A stretch of 64,000 nt of DNA from Subtercola boreus (GTDB lineage: Bacteria; Actinomycetota; Actinomycetes; Actinomycetales; Microbacteriaceae), in the NCBI RefSeq assembly GCF_003399625.1, contig NZ_NBXA01000011.1, forward strand, positions 1 through 64,000, read 5' to 3'. Numbering within the stretch: position 1 is the first letter of the stretch; the number at the start of each line of letters is the position of its first letter. Below the pieces are notes generated by a model. That model did not search any database and was not told the origin of the DNA. It was given only the letters and a program-made list of their open reading frames with translations. Made by a program: the position numbers and the translations under genes. Shown here piece after piece: positions 8,032 through 16,623 of this stretch.

Positions 8032-9201
8032 CTACTTCAGACCGATGGAGGTGTCGATGAACTCGTTCGTGAAGATGTCACTCGCGACGAGTCCCGACTT
8101 CACAGCCTTGCCGCCGGCTGCGTAGATGGGGGTGTCGACGTCGATGATCTTCTTCACGTTCGCCTCATCCATGTCGCCGATGGTGCTGTTGGAGCCGTTG
8201 CCGACGAGGCCGAGGTCCTTCTGGGTCTTGACCGAGTAGTCGGCCATGCCCTGCGAGTAGACCCAACCGGTGTTGAACTGGGTGACCAGGTCGAGGATCA
8301 GCGTGTTGACGGCGTCGGGGCTGTCGAAGTAGTCGACCTCCGCCTGCTGCAACACGGGCACGAGTGCCTTGAGGCAGCCCGACATGGTGCTGAGGTCACC
8401 GGTGCGCACGGACACGGCTGAGGCGTAGACCGGGTAGCCGGCGTCGGCGAGGGTCTGGTAGGCGACGGGCTTGCCCCAGGCCGGAACCTCGTTCTGATAC
8501 TGGTACGGCTCGGCGCTGGCGAAGCCCTGCTGGCCCGCCTTGCCCTGGTCGGCGACGAAGCTGGCGGGGGTGCCGTCGTAGCTGCCGTCGGTCTGGTCCT
8601 TCGAGAGGAGGCCCGCACTGATCAGGTACTCCATGTACGCAGACCCGCCGAAGTAGCGAACGATCGCACCCGTCTTGCCGAGGTCGGCGATCGTCTTGAC
8701 GTCGGGGTAGGTGGCCGGGTCCCACATGATCATCAGCGGGGTCTTGTCGAGCGGCGCGAAGACGGCCGTGGTGGGCTGGTCCGCCGAGAGCTGCACGGCC
8801 TCGTCGGTGGTGACGTAACCGAGGGTGATGCTCGGGTCGGCGTACAGCTGGCTGGTCACCGTCTGGAAACCGATTGCCGGGCCGCCGGAACGGATCTCGA
8901 CATTGACGCCGGTCGACACGCCCTTGGAGTACAGGGGGCCGGAGACCGACTTCTTGTTCGAGTCGATGACCGGGTTCGGGCCGAGCAGTTCGTACAGGTG
9001 GCCGTGCTCGGCCTCCGGGTTCCAGTCGGTCTGGATGACGACGTTTGCCGGGCAACCGGCCGCGGCCAGGTCGATTCCGCCGGCGGCGGCGCTCGCTGCG
9101 GGGGTGCTTGCTGCGCCTCCTGAGCTGCAGGCCGCGAGGGTGGCCATGCTCAGAACGGCAAGGCCGCTGGCGAAAGCGACCCTCTTGGACTTCTTCAGCA
9201 T
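8032..9201 (-). CDS. ABC transporter substrate-binding lipoprotein, NitT/TauT (NMT1/THI5-like) type
   Basis: The 389-residue protein starts with a lipoprotein signal (KKSKR, hydrophobic run, lipobox LAAC at about residues 22-25), so it is anchored outside the membrane. The N-terminal mature segment QTDWNPEAEHGHLYELLG resembles the opening of NMT1/THI5-like binding proteins for pyrimidine-type or sulfonate ligands. AAGGAG lies 6 bases before the ATG at 9201. It is encoded with a matching permease and ATPase, and the catabolic enzymes downstream probably act on its ligand. The ligand itself cannot be named from sequence. Confidence 0.9.
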   Translation of the reverse strand: MLKKSKRVAFASGLAVLSMATLAACSSGGAASTPAASAAAGGIDLAAAGCPANVVIQTDWNPEAEHGHLYELLGPNPVIDSNKKSVSGPLYSKGVSTGVNVEIRSGGPAIGFQTVTSQLYADPSITLGYVTTDEAVQLSADQPTTAVFAPLDKTPLMIMWDPATYPDVKTIADLGKTGAIVRYFGGSAYMEYLISAGLLSKDQTDGSYDGTPASFVADQGKAGQQGFASAEPYQYQNEVPAWGKPVAYQTLADAGYPVYASAVSVRTGDLSTMSGCLKALVPVLQQAEVDYFDSPDAVNTLILDLVTQFNTGWVYSQGMADYSVKTQKDLGLVGNGSNSTIGDMDEANVKKIIDVDTPIYAAGGKAVKSGLVASDIFTNEFIDTSIGLK

Positions 9202-9307
9202 GAGTTCTCCTTGGGATGGGTGCAGGTGCTGTGCTGTGCGGATGGTGCGGGTGGGACAGTTGTGGGCCGGATGACCGCGGAACGGCCATCCGGAACCGCG
9301 CTCGGAA
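9202..9307. other. Intergenic gap with a small inverted repeat
   Basis: The 106-bp gap between the permease stop and the binding-protein start holds the lipoprotein ribosome site and an imperfect inverted repeat CCGGATG...CATCCGG around 9270-9295. Such stem-loops between permease and binding-protein genes often protect the abundant binding-protein message, but here that is inference. Confidence 0.5.
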
Positions 9308-10195
9308 TCAGCTGAAGTCGTACCACTTGCCGACGGTGCGGCGACCGAGGAGGCCGAAGAGCCAGAAGACGAGAACGCCGAAGAGGGCTGCGGTGATGAT
9401 CGTCGCGAAGAGTTGTTCACCCTGCAGGCGTGAGCTGTAGTTGCTGATCAGGATGCCCAGGCCCGGTGTGCCGCGGCGGAAGAACTGGTCGCCGACGATC
9501 GCACCGACGACCGCGAGTCCGGCGGAGATGCGCATGCCGGCGAAGATCGCGGGCAGGGCTGCCGGGAAGGAGAGCTTGGACAGTGTGGTGAAACGGCTCG
9601 CGCCCTGGAGCGTGAACAGCTCACGGTGGCCCTTGTCGACGGACTGCAGGCCGAACAGCGTGTTGTTCACCATGGGGAAGAGGGCGATCATCACGCAGAC
9701 GAGCACACGGGACTGGAACTCGTACCCGAACCAGAACCCGATCAGAGGAACGAGGGCGAGGATCGGTATGCACTGCAGGATGACGGCGTAGGGGAAGAGG
9801 GAGCGTTCGATCCACTTCGCCTGCGACATGGCGATGGCCCAGACCACGCCGATCACGATGGCGATCGCCAGGCCGAGCATCGAGACGATGACCGTCTGCC
9901 AGAGCGCCACGATGAGGGCGTTGAAGGAGAGCGGATCGATGAACCCCTTCATCACGATGTCCTGGGGCAGGGGGAGGAGGAACCGCAGGTTCGGGTTCAG
10001 CACGAAGAGGCTGATCAGGTACCAGACGGCCACGATCACCAGGAAGACGACAAGCGGCGGCAGCCACGTGGTCCTCCGACGCTTCCTGCCTTTCGGCTTC
10101 GCGACGGTCGCGGTGACGGCGAGCCCGGGCGTCGGGTGTGCCTGAAGCTCGTCGGTTCCGTCGGTCACTGTCTTCTCGTTCGAGATGGTGGTCAT
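9308..10195 (-). CDS. ABC transporter permease, NitT/TauT type
   Basis: The 295-residue integral membrane protein has a basic cytoplasmic N-terminus (KPKGRKRRRT), then about six membrane segments. The loop GASRFTTLSKLSFPAALPAIFAGMRIS is the EAA motif that docks the ATPase, as in SsuC/TauC-type permeases. Its ATG overlaps the end of the ATPase gene (ATGA, 10192-10195), which argues for coupled translation. It forms the importer with the genes on both sides. Confidence 0.92.
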   Translation of the reverse strand: MTTISNEKTVTDGTDELQAHPTPGLAVTATVAKPKGRKRRRTTWLPPLVVFLVIVAVWYLISLFVLNPNLRFLLPLPQDIVMKGFIDPLSFNALIVALWQTVIVSMLGLAIAIVIGVVWAIAMSQAKWIERSLFPYAVILQCIPILALVPLIGFWFGYEFQSRVLVCVMIALFPMVNNTLFGLQSVDKGHRELFTLQGASRFTTLSKLSFPAALPAIFAGMRISAGLAVVGAIVGDQFFRRGTPGLGILISNYSSRLQGEQLFATIITAALFGVLVFWLFGLLGRRTVGKWYDFS

Positions 10196-10977
10196 GAGTG
10201 GCCGTGTCCCTTCCGGAGTGCGTGAGCGACTTCGCCGACGAGCGCGGCGTATTCGGGGGTGAACCGGATCTCGGGATCGCGGGGCTGCGGGAACGGCACA
10301 TCGAAGGTCTCGACGATCTTGCCGGGCCGACCCGACATGACGACGACCTTCGTCGACATGTAGACGGCCTCGGAGACGGAGTGGGTGATGAAGAGCCCGG
10401 CGAACTGCTTCGCGTTGAACAGCCTGATGAGTTCGTCGTTGAGGCGCTCGCGGGTGATCTCGTCGAGCGCACCGAACGGTTCGTCGAAGAGGAACAGCTC
10501 GGGATCCAGGGTGAGGGAGCGGGCGAGGCTCGCGCGCATCTTCATGCCACCGGAGAGGGCTTTCGGCAAGTGCTTCTCGAAGCCCTTCAGGCCGACGAGG
10601 TCGATCGCGTCCTTCGCTTTCGCGGCACGATCCTTCTTGCTCTCGCCGTGCAGTTCCGCGAGGAGTTCCACATTCGCTGTGACGTTTCGCCACGGCAGCA
10701 ACGTCGCATCCTGGAAGACGTAGCCGATGCGGTCGGTGCCGAGGGCCACTGTGCCGTCCGAGGCGGTCTCGAGCCCGGAGGCGATCCGGAGCAGGGTCGA
10801 CTTGCCGCAGCCCGAGGGGCCGACGACGGTGACGAACTCGCCGCGCTTGACCACGAGATCGACACCCTGCAGGGCGATGGTGCCATCGGGGAACGTCATC
10901 TCGACGTTGGCGAAGTCGAGGAGGGTATCCGACGTCGCGCGGGTGGGGGCATTCGGTGCGGGTGCTGTCACAGTCAT
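10192..10977 (-). CDS. ABC transporter ATP-binding protein, NitT/TauT type
   Basis: The 261-residue ATPase has Walker A GPSGCGKST (about residues 52-60), a Q-loop in YVFQDATLLPWRNV, the signature LSGGMKMRASLARSL, Walker B LFLFDEPFGALD and the switch His in FITHSVSEA. The LLPW motif after the Q-loop is typical of SsuB/TauB/NrtD-like ATPases. It begins five bases after the amidohydrolase stop and overlaps the permease by four bases. Confidence 0.94.
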   Translation of the reverse strand: MTVTAPAPNAPTRATSDTLLDFANVEMTFPDGTIALQGVDLVVKRGEFVTVVGPSGCGKSTLLRIASGLETASDGTVALGTDRIGYVFQDATLLPWRNVTANVELLAELHGESKKDRAAKAKDAIDLVGLKGFEKHLPKALSGGMKMRASLARSLTLDPELFLFDEPFGALDEITRERLNDELIRLFNAKQFAGLFITHSVSEAVYMSTKVVVMSGRPGKIVETFDVPFPQPRDPEIRFTPEYAALVGEVAHALRKGHGHS

Positions 10978-10982
10978 TTCAG

Positions 10983-12260
10983 CTACCTCGTTTCCACTAG
11001 TGAGGGGTGGTGTGCGGGCGTGGGCTCGGCGACGTTGTAGCTCACCGTGCTCTGGGCGACAAGTGTGCCGGCGTGGATGACGTAACGGTCGGCGGAGGCA
11101 TTGGCGACGGCGTCCGAGAGGTTGGTGGCGCGCACGGCGAGGAACTCGGCGCGGGCACCCACAGCGACGCCGGCGACCGGGAGCGCCATGACGTCACGGG
11201 CTCCGTCGGAGACCGCCGAGTAGGCCTCGTCGAGGGTGAGGTGCCCGGCGATCACCAGCAGGGAGGCGGTCTCCAGAGCGTCACTCCGGCCGACCGGGTT
11301 GAAGGGATCGCGCACGTTGTCCGCACCAGCTGCGAACCGGATGCCGCGGTCGAGCACAGCGCGGACCGCGGTCAGCCCACGCGGGGTCGACACCGGGTGC
11401 TCCCAGCCCTGAAGGTAGAGGTTCGTGATCGGGTTGCTGATGATCCCCAGGTTCGAGGCCTCGACTTCGTCGAGAACGTCGGAGACCTCATTCGGTGCCA
11501 GCGTGCCGAGACGCACGCAGTGGCCGGCACTCCGATTCCGCTCAGCAGGCCAGTCACGAACCCCCCGGGCGAATTCGGCGAGGGTCAGGGCGCCTTCCAG
11601 GTTCTCATCGGTGTGGATGTCGACACCGACGCCCTTCCGTTCGGCGAGGCGCAACAGGCGCTGGAGGTCGGCGCTCGGGTCGAGGGCGAGGTGCGGGGAG
11701 CCTCCGACGAGGTCGACTCCGAGATCGATGGCGGCTTCGATGTCGGCGTCGGGAACGTCGGAGCCGGCGAGGGCCACGAGTTCGATGTCCATCAGGCCAC
11801 GGAGCTCCTCACGCACCTGCACCAGTGCGTGCACCCCGCGGAGAGGTTCGTCGCCCAGCAGAATGTCGACGTGGCTCCGCACGGCAGTCGTTCCCTGGCG
11901 GAGCATGAGGAGGGCCGCGGTCCTGGCCCGCTCTGCGATGCTCGCGGTCGACATCGTCGCCGCGTAGGCGCGCCAGGCCAGGATGGCCGAGACCAAGTCG
12001 CCCATCGGCGGGTTGATCGCGTCCCAGGAGAGCGCCTTGTCGAGGTGGGCGTGCGGGTCGGCCGGGGCCGTGAGCAGCAGGAAGCCGGTCAGGTCGATCG
12101 TCGCACCGGGTTCGGGCGATTCCGCGTCTGATGTCACGTCGAACGAGTGTGCGGGCGAGACCGCGGCGACGGTGTCGCCATCCAGAAGCACATCGCAGGT
12201 GGACCCGTCGGGCAGGGTCGCGTTTGTCAACAGGGTGACCCTCAGAGGAAGAGTATTCAC
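10983..12260 (-). CDS. Cytosine deaminase-like amidohydrolase
   Basis: The 425-residue protein belongs to the amidohydrolase superfamily, nearest to cytosine deaminase-type enzymes: PADPHAHLDKAL (two metal His), VRSHVDILLGD, VDIHTDENLEGA (His and Glu), SAGHCVRLGTL (His) and FAAGADNVRDPFNP (catalytic Asp). Enzymes of this group deaminate or open N-heterocycles, but substrate range is wide (cytosine, isoguanine, triazines, creatinine). The GTG at 12260 was chosen because AGGAG lies 11 bases upstream and the reading frame before it is poor. It is the promoter-proximal gene of the eight-gene unit, divergent from the XRE-cupin regulator. Confidence 0.85.
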   Translation of the reverse strand: MNTLPLRVTLLTNATLPDGSTCDVLLDGDTVAAVSPAHSFDVTSDAESPEPGATIDLTGFLLLTAPADPHAHLDKALSWDAINPPMGDLVSAILAWRAYAATMSTASIAERARTAALLMLRQGTTAVRSHVDILLGDEPLRGVHALVQVREELRGLMDIELVALAGSDVPDADIEAAIDLGVDLVGGSPHLALDPSADLQRLLRLAERKGVGVDIHTDENLEGALTLAEFARGVRDWPAERNRSAGHCVRLGTLAPNEVSDVLDEVEASNLGIISNPITNLYLQGWEHPVSTPRGLTAVRAVLDRGIRFAAGADNVRDPFNPVGRSDALETASLLVIAGHLTLDEAYSAVSDGARDVMALPVAGVAVGARAEFLAVRATNLSDAVANASADRYVIHAGTLVAQSTVSYNVAEPTPAHHPSLVETR

Positions 12261-12441
12261 GGCTGCACAAGCTCCTGACGGCACACGGATGTTGATGTGT
12301 TCAACATGGACGAACTTACGTTTGGTGCGTTTCCAACGTGTAACGCAGGCATTTCGCCCTGATAAATACCGGGGAGTCCGATTGTCCTAACCCCGTCGCG
12401 GGCGGTTACTGTCTCTGCAGAGGCGTCGGAAGGAGGCCCAC
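12261..12441. promoter_or_regulatory. Divergent control region with two palindromes
   Basis: The 181-bp region between the amidohydrolase and regulator genes holds two operator-like inverted repeats: a perfect one at 12289-12307 (ATGTTGA, 5-nt spacer, TCAACAT) and an imperfect one at 12318-12339 (ACGTTTGG with CCAACGT). On the plus strand TTGTCC (12382-12387) and TACTGT (12407-12412) form a weak promoter with a long 19-bp spacer, followed by a GAAGGAGG ribosome site before the ATG at 12442. The palindromes lie on the side of the catabolic operon and are good candidates for the site bound by the XRE-cupin protein. Confidence 0.55.
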
Positions 12442-13098
12442 ATGACACCCGTCACCGAGGCACTCGACACTCAGACCAGACAGCTGGGAGCGGCCATCCG
12501 CGCTGCCCGGCTTTCGAAAGCGTTGACGCTGGTCGAGTTGGCTCGCCTGGCCCAGCTGTCGCATCCGTTCCTCTCGCAGCTCGAACGCGGTCACGCCCGG
12601 CCGAGCATGGCGTCGCTCGAGCGGATCGCCCGGGCTCTCGAGACCAGCCAGCTCGACCTGCTGGCTGGCGCAGCGGATCTCGCGGCCGACGATCCGGAGC
12701 TGCTCTGGGGGCCCGTCACCGTGACCGCCGGGGCCCTGGTGCCGCCGGCGCGCCTGCCGCGCCGGGCCGAGTTCGTGAGGCGGGGCGAGGGCACGATCGG
12801 TCCCTACGCCGAGGGCAGCGCCCGGTTGCTGGTCGGTGCCCGCGCCCGGTTCCAGCCGATGGAGTTCACCGGGGCGAATGTCGTCTTCGGGGATTTCTAT
12901 CACCACGCGGAAGACGAATTCGTCACCGTTGTCGAAGGTAGAGTCGTGGTCGACCTCTCCGGCGACGGCGAATTCGTGCTCGGCTGCGGCGACTCGGTGT
13001 ACTTCGAGGGCGGCACCCTGCACCGTTGGCGTTCTGCAGGCGAGGGTACCTACCGGCTGTTGATCGTGAAGCAGCGTTTTCAGAAAGAGCAACCGTGA
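12442..13098 (+). CDS. XRE-family transcriptional regulator with cupin sensor domain
   Basis: The 218-residue protein has an N-terminal XRE helix-turn-helix (about residues 13-68, TLVELARLAQLSHPFLSQLERGHARPSMASLERIA) and a C-terminal cupin barrel (about 135-212, FYHHAEDEFVTVVEGRVVVDL ... YFEGGTLHRWRSAG). Regulators of this kind usually control an adjacent catabolic or transport operon, with the cupin binding a pathway metabolite. The divergent position next to the eight-gene unit fits local control. Its stop overlaps the start of the reductase gene (GTGA), so it is cotranscribed with it. Confidence 0.92.
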   Translation: MTPVTEALDTQTRQLGAAIRAARLSKALTLVELARLAQLSHPFLSQLERGHARPSMASLERIARALETSQLDLLAGAADLAADDPELLWGPVTVTAGALVPPARLPRRAEFVRRGEGTIGPYAEGSARLLVGARARFQPMEFTGANVVFGDFYHHAEDEFVTVVEGRVVVDLSGDGEFVLGCGDSVYFEGGTLHRWRSAGEGTYRLLIVKQRFQKEQP

Positions 13099-14060
13099 AC
13101 GTTCATCCCCTGCCCTCCGTCGATGTGATCGTGACCGACCGGCAGAGTGTCGCCGACGACATCCTGCTGCTGACCCTGGCTGCGGCGGGCGGTGGCGACC
13201 TGCCGGAGTGGAGCCCGGGCGCGCACCTCGACCTGATGCTGCCCAATGGCGTCGAACGGCAGTACTCGCTCTGTTCCGACCCCGCCGACAGGGGCAGCTG
13301 GCAGGTCGCGGTGCTCCGCGAGAGTGGTGGGCGGGGCGGTTCCGAGTTCGTGCACGCGACCCTGGCCATCGGTGAGACGCTGCGGGCACGGGGGCCGCTG
13401 AACCACTTCGCGTTCGAGGCAGCCTCCTCCTACGTGTTCGTTGCAGGCGGGATCGGGATCACGCCGCTGCTGCCGATGATCCGCGAGGCCGCTCGGGCCG
13501 GTGCGCCCTGGACGTTGGCCTACGCGGGGCGGTCGGAGGGATCGATGGCCTTCGTGAAGGAGCTCGTGGGCGAGCATGCGGAGCACGTCAGCGTGTACAC
13601 GAGCGAGGCGGGCGAACGACTCGCGCTCGATGACCTGTTTGCTGCGGCTCCCGCGGGCGCGCAGGTGTACTGCTGCGGCCCGGCTCGGCTGCTGGATGCG
13701 GCCACCGCCCGCTCGACAGAGCTCGGCTGGCCGGCCGGGCGACTTCGCCTCGAACGCTTCGAGGCGAAGTCGACGGGTGCGCCTGTGCTCTCCGACGCGT
13801 TCGAGGTCGAACTGGAGTACTCGGGACTCACGCTGACCGTCCCGCCGGAGCGGAGCATCCTCGATGTGGTCGAAGAAGCGGGCGTGCTCGTGCTGTCGTC
13901 GTGCCGGGAGGGAACGTGCGGCACCTGCGAGACGCCGGTGGTCTCGGGCGAGGTCGACCACCGCGACTCGGTGCTGACGCCCGAGGAGCAGGCCGACAAC
14001 GAGGTCATGATGATCTGTGTGTCGCGGGCGGCCTCGGCAAAGTTGGTGCTGGAGCTCTAG
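13095..14060 (+). CDS. PDR/VanB-type FMN and 2Fe-2S oxidoreductase
   Basis: The 321-residue protein has the three-module layout of phthalate dioxygenase reductases: an FMN domain with RQYSLCSDP, an NAD domain with AGGIGITPLLPMI and YCCGP, and a C-terminal plant-type 2Fe-2S domain with CREGTCGTCETPVVSG and a last Cys in MMICVSRA. It passes electrons from NAD(P)H to a terminal oxygenase, normally a Rieske monooxygenase or dioxygenase. No Rieske oxygenase is visible in the window, so its partner is missing or unusual. The GTG start overlaps the regulator stop by four bases; the ribosome site is weak, in keeping with coupling. Confidence 0.9.
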   Translation: MNVHPLPSVDVIVTDRQSVADDILLLTLAAAGGGDLPEWSPGAHLDLMLPNGVERQYSLCSDPADRGSWQVAVLRESGGRGGSEFVHATLAIGETLRARGPLNHFAFEAASSYVFVAGGIGITPLLPMIREAARAGAPWTLAYAGRSEGSMAFVKELVGEHAEHVSVYTSEAGERLALDDLFAAAPAGAQVYCCGPARLLDAATARSTELGWPAGRLRLERFEAKSTGAPVLSDAFEVELEYSGLTLTVPPERSILDVVEEAGVLVLSSCREGTCGTCETPVVSGEVDHRDSVLTPEEQADNEVMMICVSRAASAKLVLEL

Positions 14061-14090
14061 CCGCGACCGGTGCCCAGGGTGATCCGCGGG

Positions 14091-15431
14091 TCAGCGGGCG
14101 TGGCGGGCGCCAAGCAGCGACTCGAGATCGGCCGCGATGGTGCGCTCGTCGTGGCCGACGAGCTGGTAGTCGCGCACGACCACGCGGCCGGCCACGACGA
14201 CGTGCTTGGGGCGCCGGCCGGGGTTCGCCCAGAGGAGGCCCGCGACTCTGTCCGCCACGGCAGCATCGGCGACGCCCGACACATCCCAGACGCAGAGATC
14301 GGCGGCATCGCCCGGGGCCAGGGAGCCGAGTTCGGGCCGGCCGAGGCCGAGGGCCGAGCCCTTGGTGGCCAGGCCGAGCACCTCGCGGGCGGGGATCGGC
14401 GCTCCCACCAGCGGGGCGATCTGCATCGCCAGCCGGGCGTCGGCGAGCAGATTCGAGGCATCGTTGCTGCCGCCGCCACTCGTGCCGAGACCGACGGCGA
14501 TGCCGGATGCCCGGAGCGCCGCCACGGGCGCGATGCCCCAGCCCATCGGGAGGTCGCAGGCCGGGGCATGCGTTGCTGTCACGCCACTCGCTGCCAGGCG
14601 GGAGATCTCGTCGTCGGTGACCGCGCAGAGGTGGGCGAGAGTGACGTCGGGAGCGAGCCAGCCCCAGTCGTCAAGAAGGTCGATGGGTCGCCGACCGTAC
14701 TTCTCGAGGGCGATCACCACGTCGACCTGCTCATTCGCCTGTGTGCGGCGGCGGAGCCCGTGGCGTGCGGCCACTTCGCCCAGCAGCCGGAACGTCTCCG
14801 GGCTGTCGCTGTGCACGCCCGCGGGGCCGACGGCCACCTGCAGCATGCCACCCTGCCGGATGCCGCCGGGCGCGCCGGGCACGAGGGCTGCCACGATCGC
14901 CTCCGCCGAGAGGGCAGCCTGCTCCGCATCGTCGCGAGCCGATCCGCGCACGAAGACCAGCCGGGCTCCGAGGTCGGCGGCGGCGCTCGCGGCGGCCCGG
15001 GCGATGCCGACAGTCAGGTCGATGTCGGTGTTGCCGGGCCCTCCCGGCCAGTTCAGGTGGTGGTCGGCGATCGTCGTCACGCCGCTGAGAAGGCTCTCGG
15101 CCAGCCCGGCGCGGGCGGCAGCATATTCCAGCTCAGGATCTATGCCTGCGCGCGCATACGCCGCAGCCATGGTGGGGAGCCACGTCGCCATCGGCACTCC
15201 CCGCGTGCCGGGCAGGGTGCGGAACGCGGTCTGCAGCAGGTGATGGTGGGCGTTGACGAGACCGGGGGTGACGATGCATCCGGAGGCGTCGAGCGTGTCG
15301 AAGGTCTCGTCGTCGGGGCCGGTGTGGCGGGCATCCGGAGCCGAGACGACGGCGTTCTGCAAAAACAGGTCACCGCCTGATTCGGTTTCATCGTCGATGA
15401 GGATGGCGAGGGCGTGGTGAACGGTGAGCAT
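14091..15431 (-). CDS. 8-oxoguanine deaminase (guanine deaminase-like amidohydrolase)
   Basis: The 446-residue amidohydrolase matches the 8-oxoguanine deaminase group: VTPGLVNAHHHLLQTAFRTLPGTRGVPMATWLP at the first metal site, then IADHHLNWPGG, VGPAGVHSDSPE, RRTQANEQ, VTLAHLCAV, and GLGTSGGGSNDASNLL near the catalytic Asp. The enzyme deaminates 8-oxoguanine to urate, which would feed the urate oxidase at 842-1750. It could also accept other purines. It sits convergently after the reductase gene and divergently from XdhC. Confidence 0.85.
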   Translation of the reverse strand: MLTVHHALAILIDDETESGGDLFLQNAVVSAPDARHTGPDDETFDTLDASGCIVTPGLVNAHHHLLQTAFRTLPGTRGVPMATWLPTMAAAYARAGIDPELEYAAARAGLAESLLSGVTTIADHHLNWPGGPGNTDIDLTVGIARAAASAAADLGARLVFVRGSARDDAEQAALSAEAIVAALVPGAPGGIRQGGMLQVAVGPAGVHSDSPETFRLLGEVAARHGLRRRTQANEQVDVVIALEKYGRRPIDLLDDWGWLAPDVTLAHLCAVTDDEISRLAASGVTATHAPACDLPMGWGIAPVAALRASGIAVGLGTSGGGSNDASNLLADARLAMQIAPLVGAPIPAREVLGLATKGSALGLGRPELGSLAPGDAADLCVWDVSGVADAAVADRVAGLLWANPGRRPKHVVVAGRVVVRDYQLVGHDERTIAADLESLLGARHAR

Positions 15432-15499
15432 GAATGAGTTCTAACATTCTTTTGTGTCACGCTGATGACGCGCTCGTTCCAGGCAGGGAAGGACAAGGG

Positions 15500-16609
15500 A
15501 TGCTCGAACTCTCCGGAGCCCTGCTCGAACTGCTCCACTGCGGGGAATCGGTGGCCGTGGCGACGGTGACCCGCATCGACGGCAGCGCGCCGCGAACCCT
15601 CGGAACGGCGATGGCGGTCGACCTGCGCGGGGCGGTGATCGGCAGCATCTCCGGCGGCTGTGTCGAGGGGGCCGTGTATGAAGCGTGCCAGGAGGTTCTC
15701 GCTTCGGGTGTTCCGACGCTGCAGGAGTTCGGCTACACCGACGACGACGCGTTCGCGGTGGGGCTCGCGTGCGGCGGTCGCCTCGAGGTGATCGTGCAGC
15801 GGCTTGACGCGGCGGGCAGCGGCGCTGCCCTGCTGGACGAGCTGCGGGCCTCGGCGGCGGGACAGCCAGCGGGTGTCGTGCTAATCACGAAGGGGGCCAC
15901 GCTCGGCACGCTGCTGACCGGCGGGAGCGAGCTCACAGCTGTGCCGGGGCTCAGTGTCGACAGTGTGCGACGGCTGCTGGCCGAGCTCGCGGCTCGCATC
16001 GCCTCGGGGCGCTCGGGCGTGGCAGTGGTCGACTGCGAGGACGGTCCCGTCGAGGCGCTCTTCGTCGTGGCAGCGGTGAAGCCGCGGATGATCGTGTTCG
16101 GTGCGGTGGACTTCTCGGCCGCACTCGCGAATGCGGCGGTGCTTCTCGGCTACCGTGTGACGATCTGCGACGCCCGCCCCGTGTTCGCGACGGCAGACCG
16201 GTTCCCGGCAGCCGACGAGGTGGTCGTCGAATGGCCTGCTGACTACCTCGCCCGAACCGACACGGACTCCCGAACGGTCGTTGTGGTGCTCACGCACGAC
16301 GACAAGTTCGACGTGCCGCTGCTGCAGGTGGCGCTCGGGCTGCCACTCGCCTATGTCGGAGCCATGGGTTCGCGCCGCACCCACGATCGGCGGCTGGATG
16401 CTCTCACCGCGCTCGTGCCGCAGACGTCGCTTTCGCGGCTGCACTCGCCGATCGGGCTCGACATCGGGGCGAGCACACCCGAGGAGACCGCGGTGTCGAT
16501 CCTGGCCGAGATCGTGGCGACCCGGAACGCCGGTTCGGGCTCGCACCTGCGGAGCCTGAGCGGCCCGATCCACCGCTCCGCGCCCCTTCATGCCGTCAGC
16601 GGCATATAG
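15500..16609 (+). CDS. xdhC: XdhC-family molybdenum-enzyme maturation protein
   Basis: The 369-residue protein has the N-terminal CoxI/XdhC domain (GSAPRTLGTAMAV and GSISGGCVEGAVYEA, about residues 28-70) and a C-terminal Rossmann-like XdhC domain (YRVTICDARPVFAT, YVGAMGSRRTHDRRL). XdhC proteins bind Moco and deliver its sulfurated form to xanthine dehydrogenase-family enzymes. The ATG at 15500 follows AAGGA and is preferred over an upstream in-frame ATG because the added N-terminus has no family counterpart. It is convergent with the Xdh gene, which it presumably serves. Confidence 0.9.
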   Translation: MLELSGALLELLHCGESVAVATVTRIDGSAPRTLGTAMAVDLRGAVIGSISGGCVEGAVYEACQEVLASGVPTLQEFGYTDDDAFAVGLACGGRLEVIVQRLDAAGSGAALLDELRASAAGQPAGVVLITKGATLGTLLTGGSELTAVPGLSVDSVRRLLAELAARIASGRSGVAVVDCEDGPVEALFVVAAVKPRMIVFGAVDFSAALANAAVLLGYRVTICDARPVFATADRFPAADEVVVEWPADYLARTDTDSRTVVVVLTHDDKFDVPLLQVALGLPLAYVGAMGSRRTHDRRLDALTALVPQTSLSRLHSPIGLDIGASTPEETAVSILAEIVATRNAGSGSHLRSLSGPIHRSAPLHAVSGI

Positions 16610-16623
16610 CGACCGGAGCCGGG

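Noticed and set aside
14091-15431. Chlorohydrolase (AtzA/TrzN-type) rather than a purine deaminase
   Set aside because: The first metal motif with its following GTRG segment and the GGGSND region fit the 8-oxoguanine deaminase group better, and uricase and Xdh lie nearby; still only a family-level argument.
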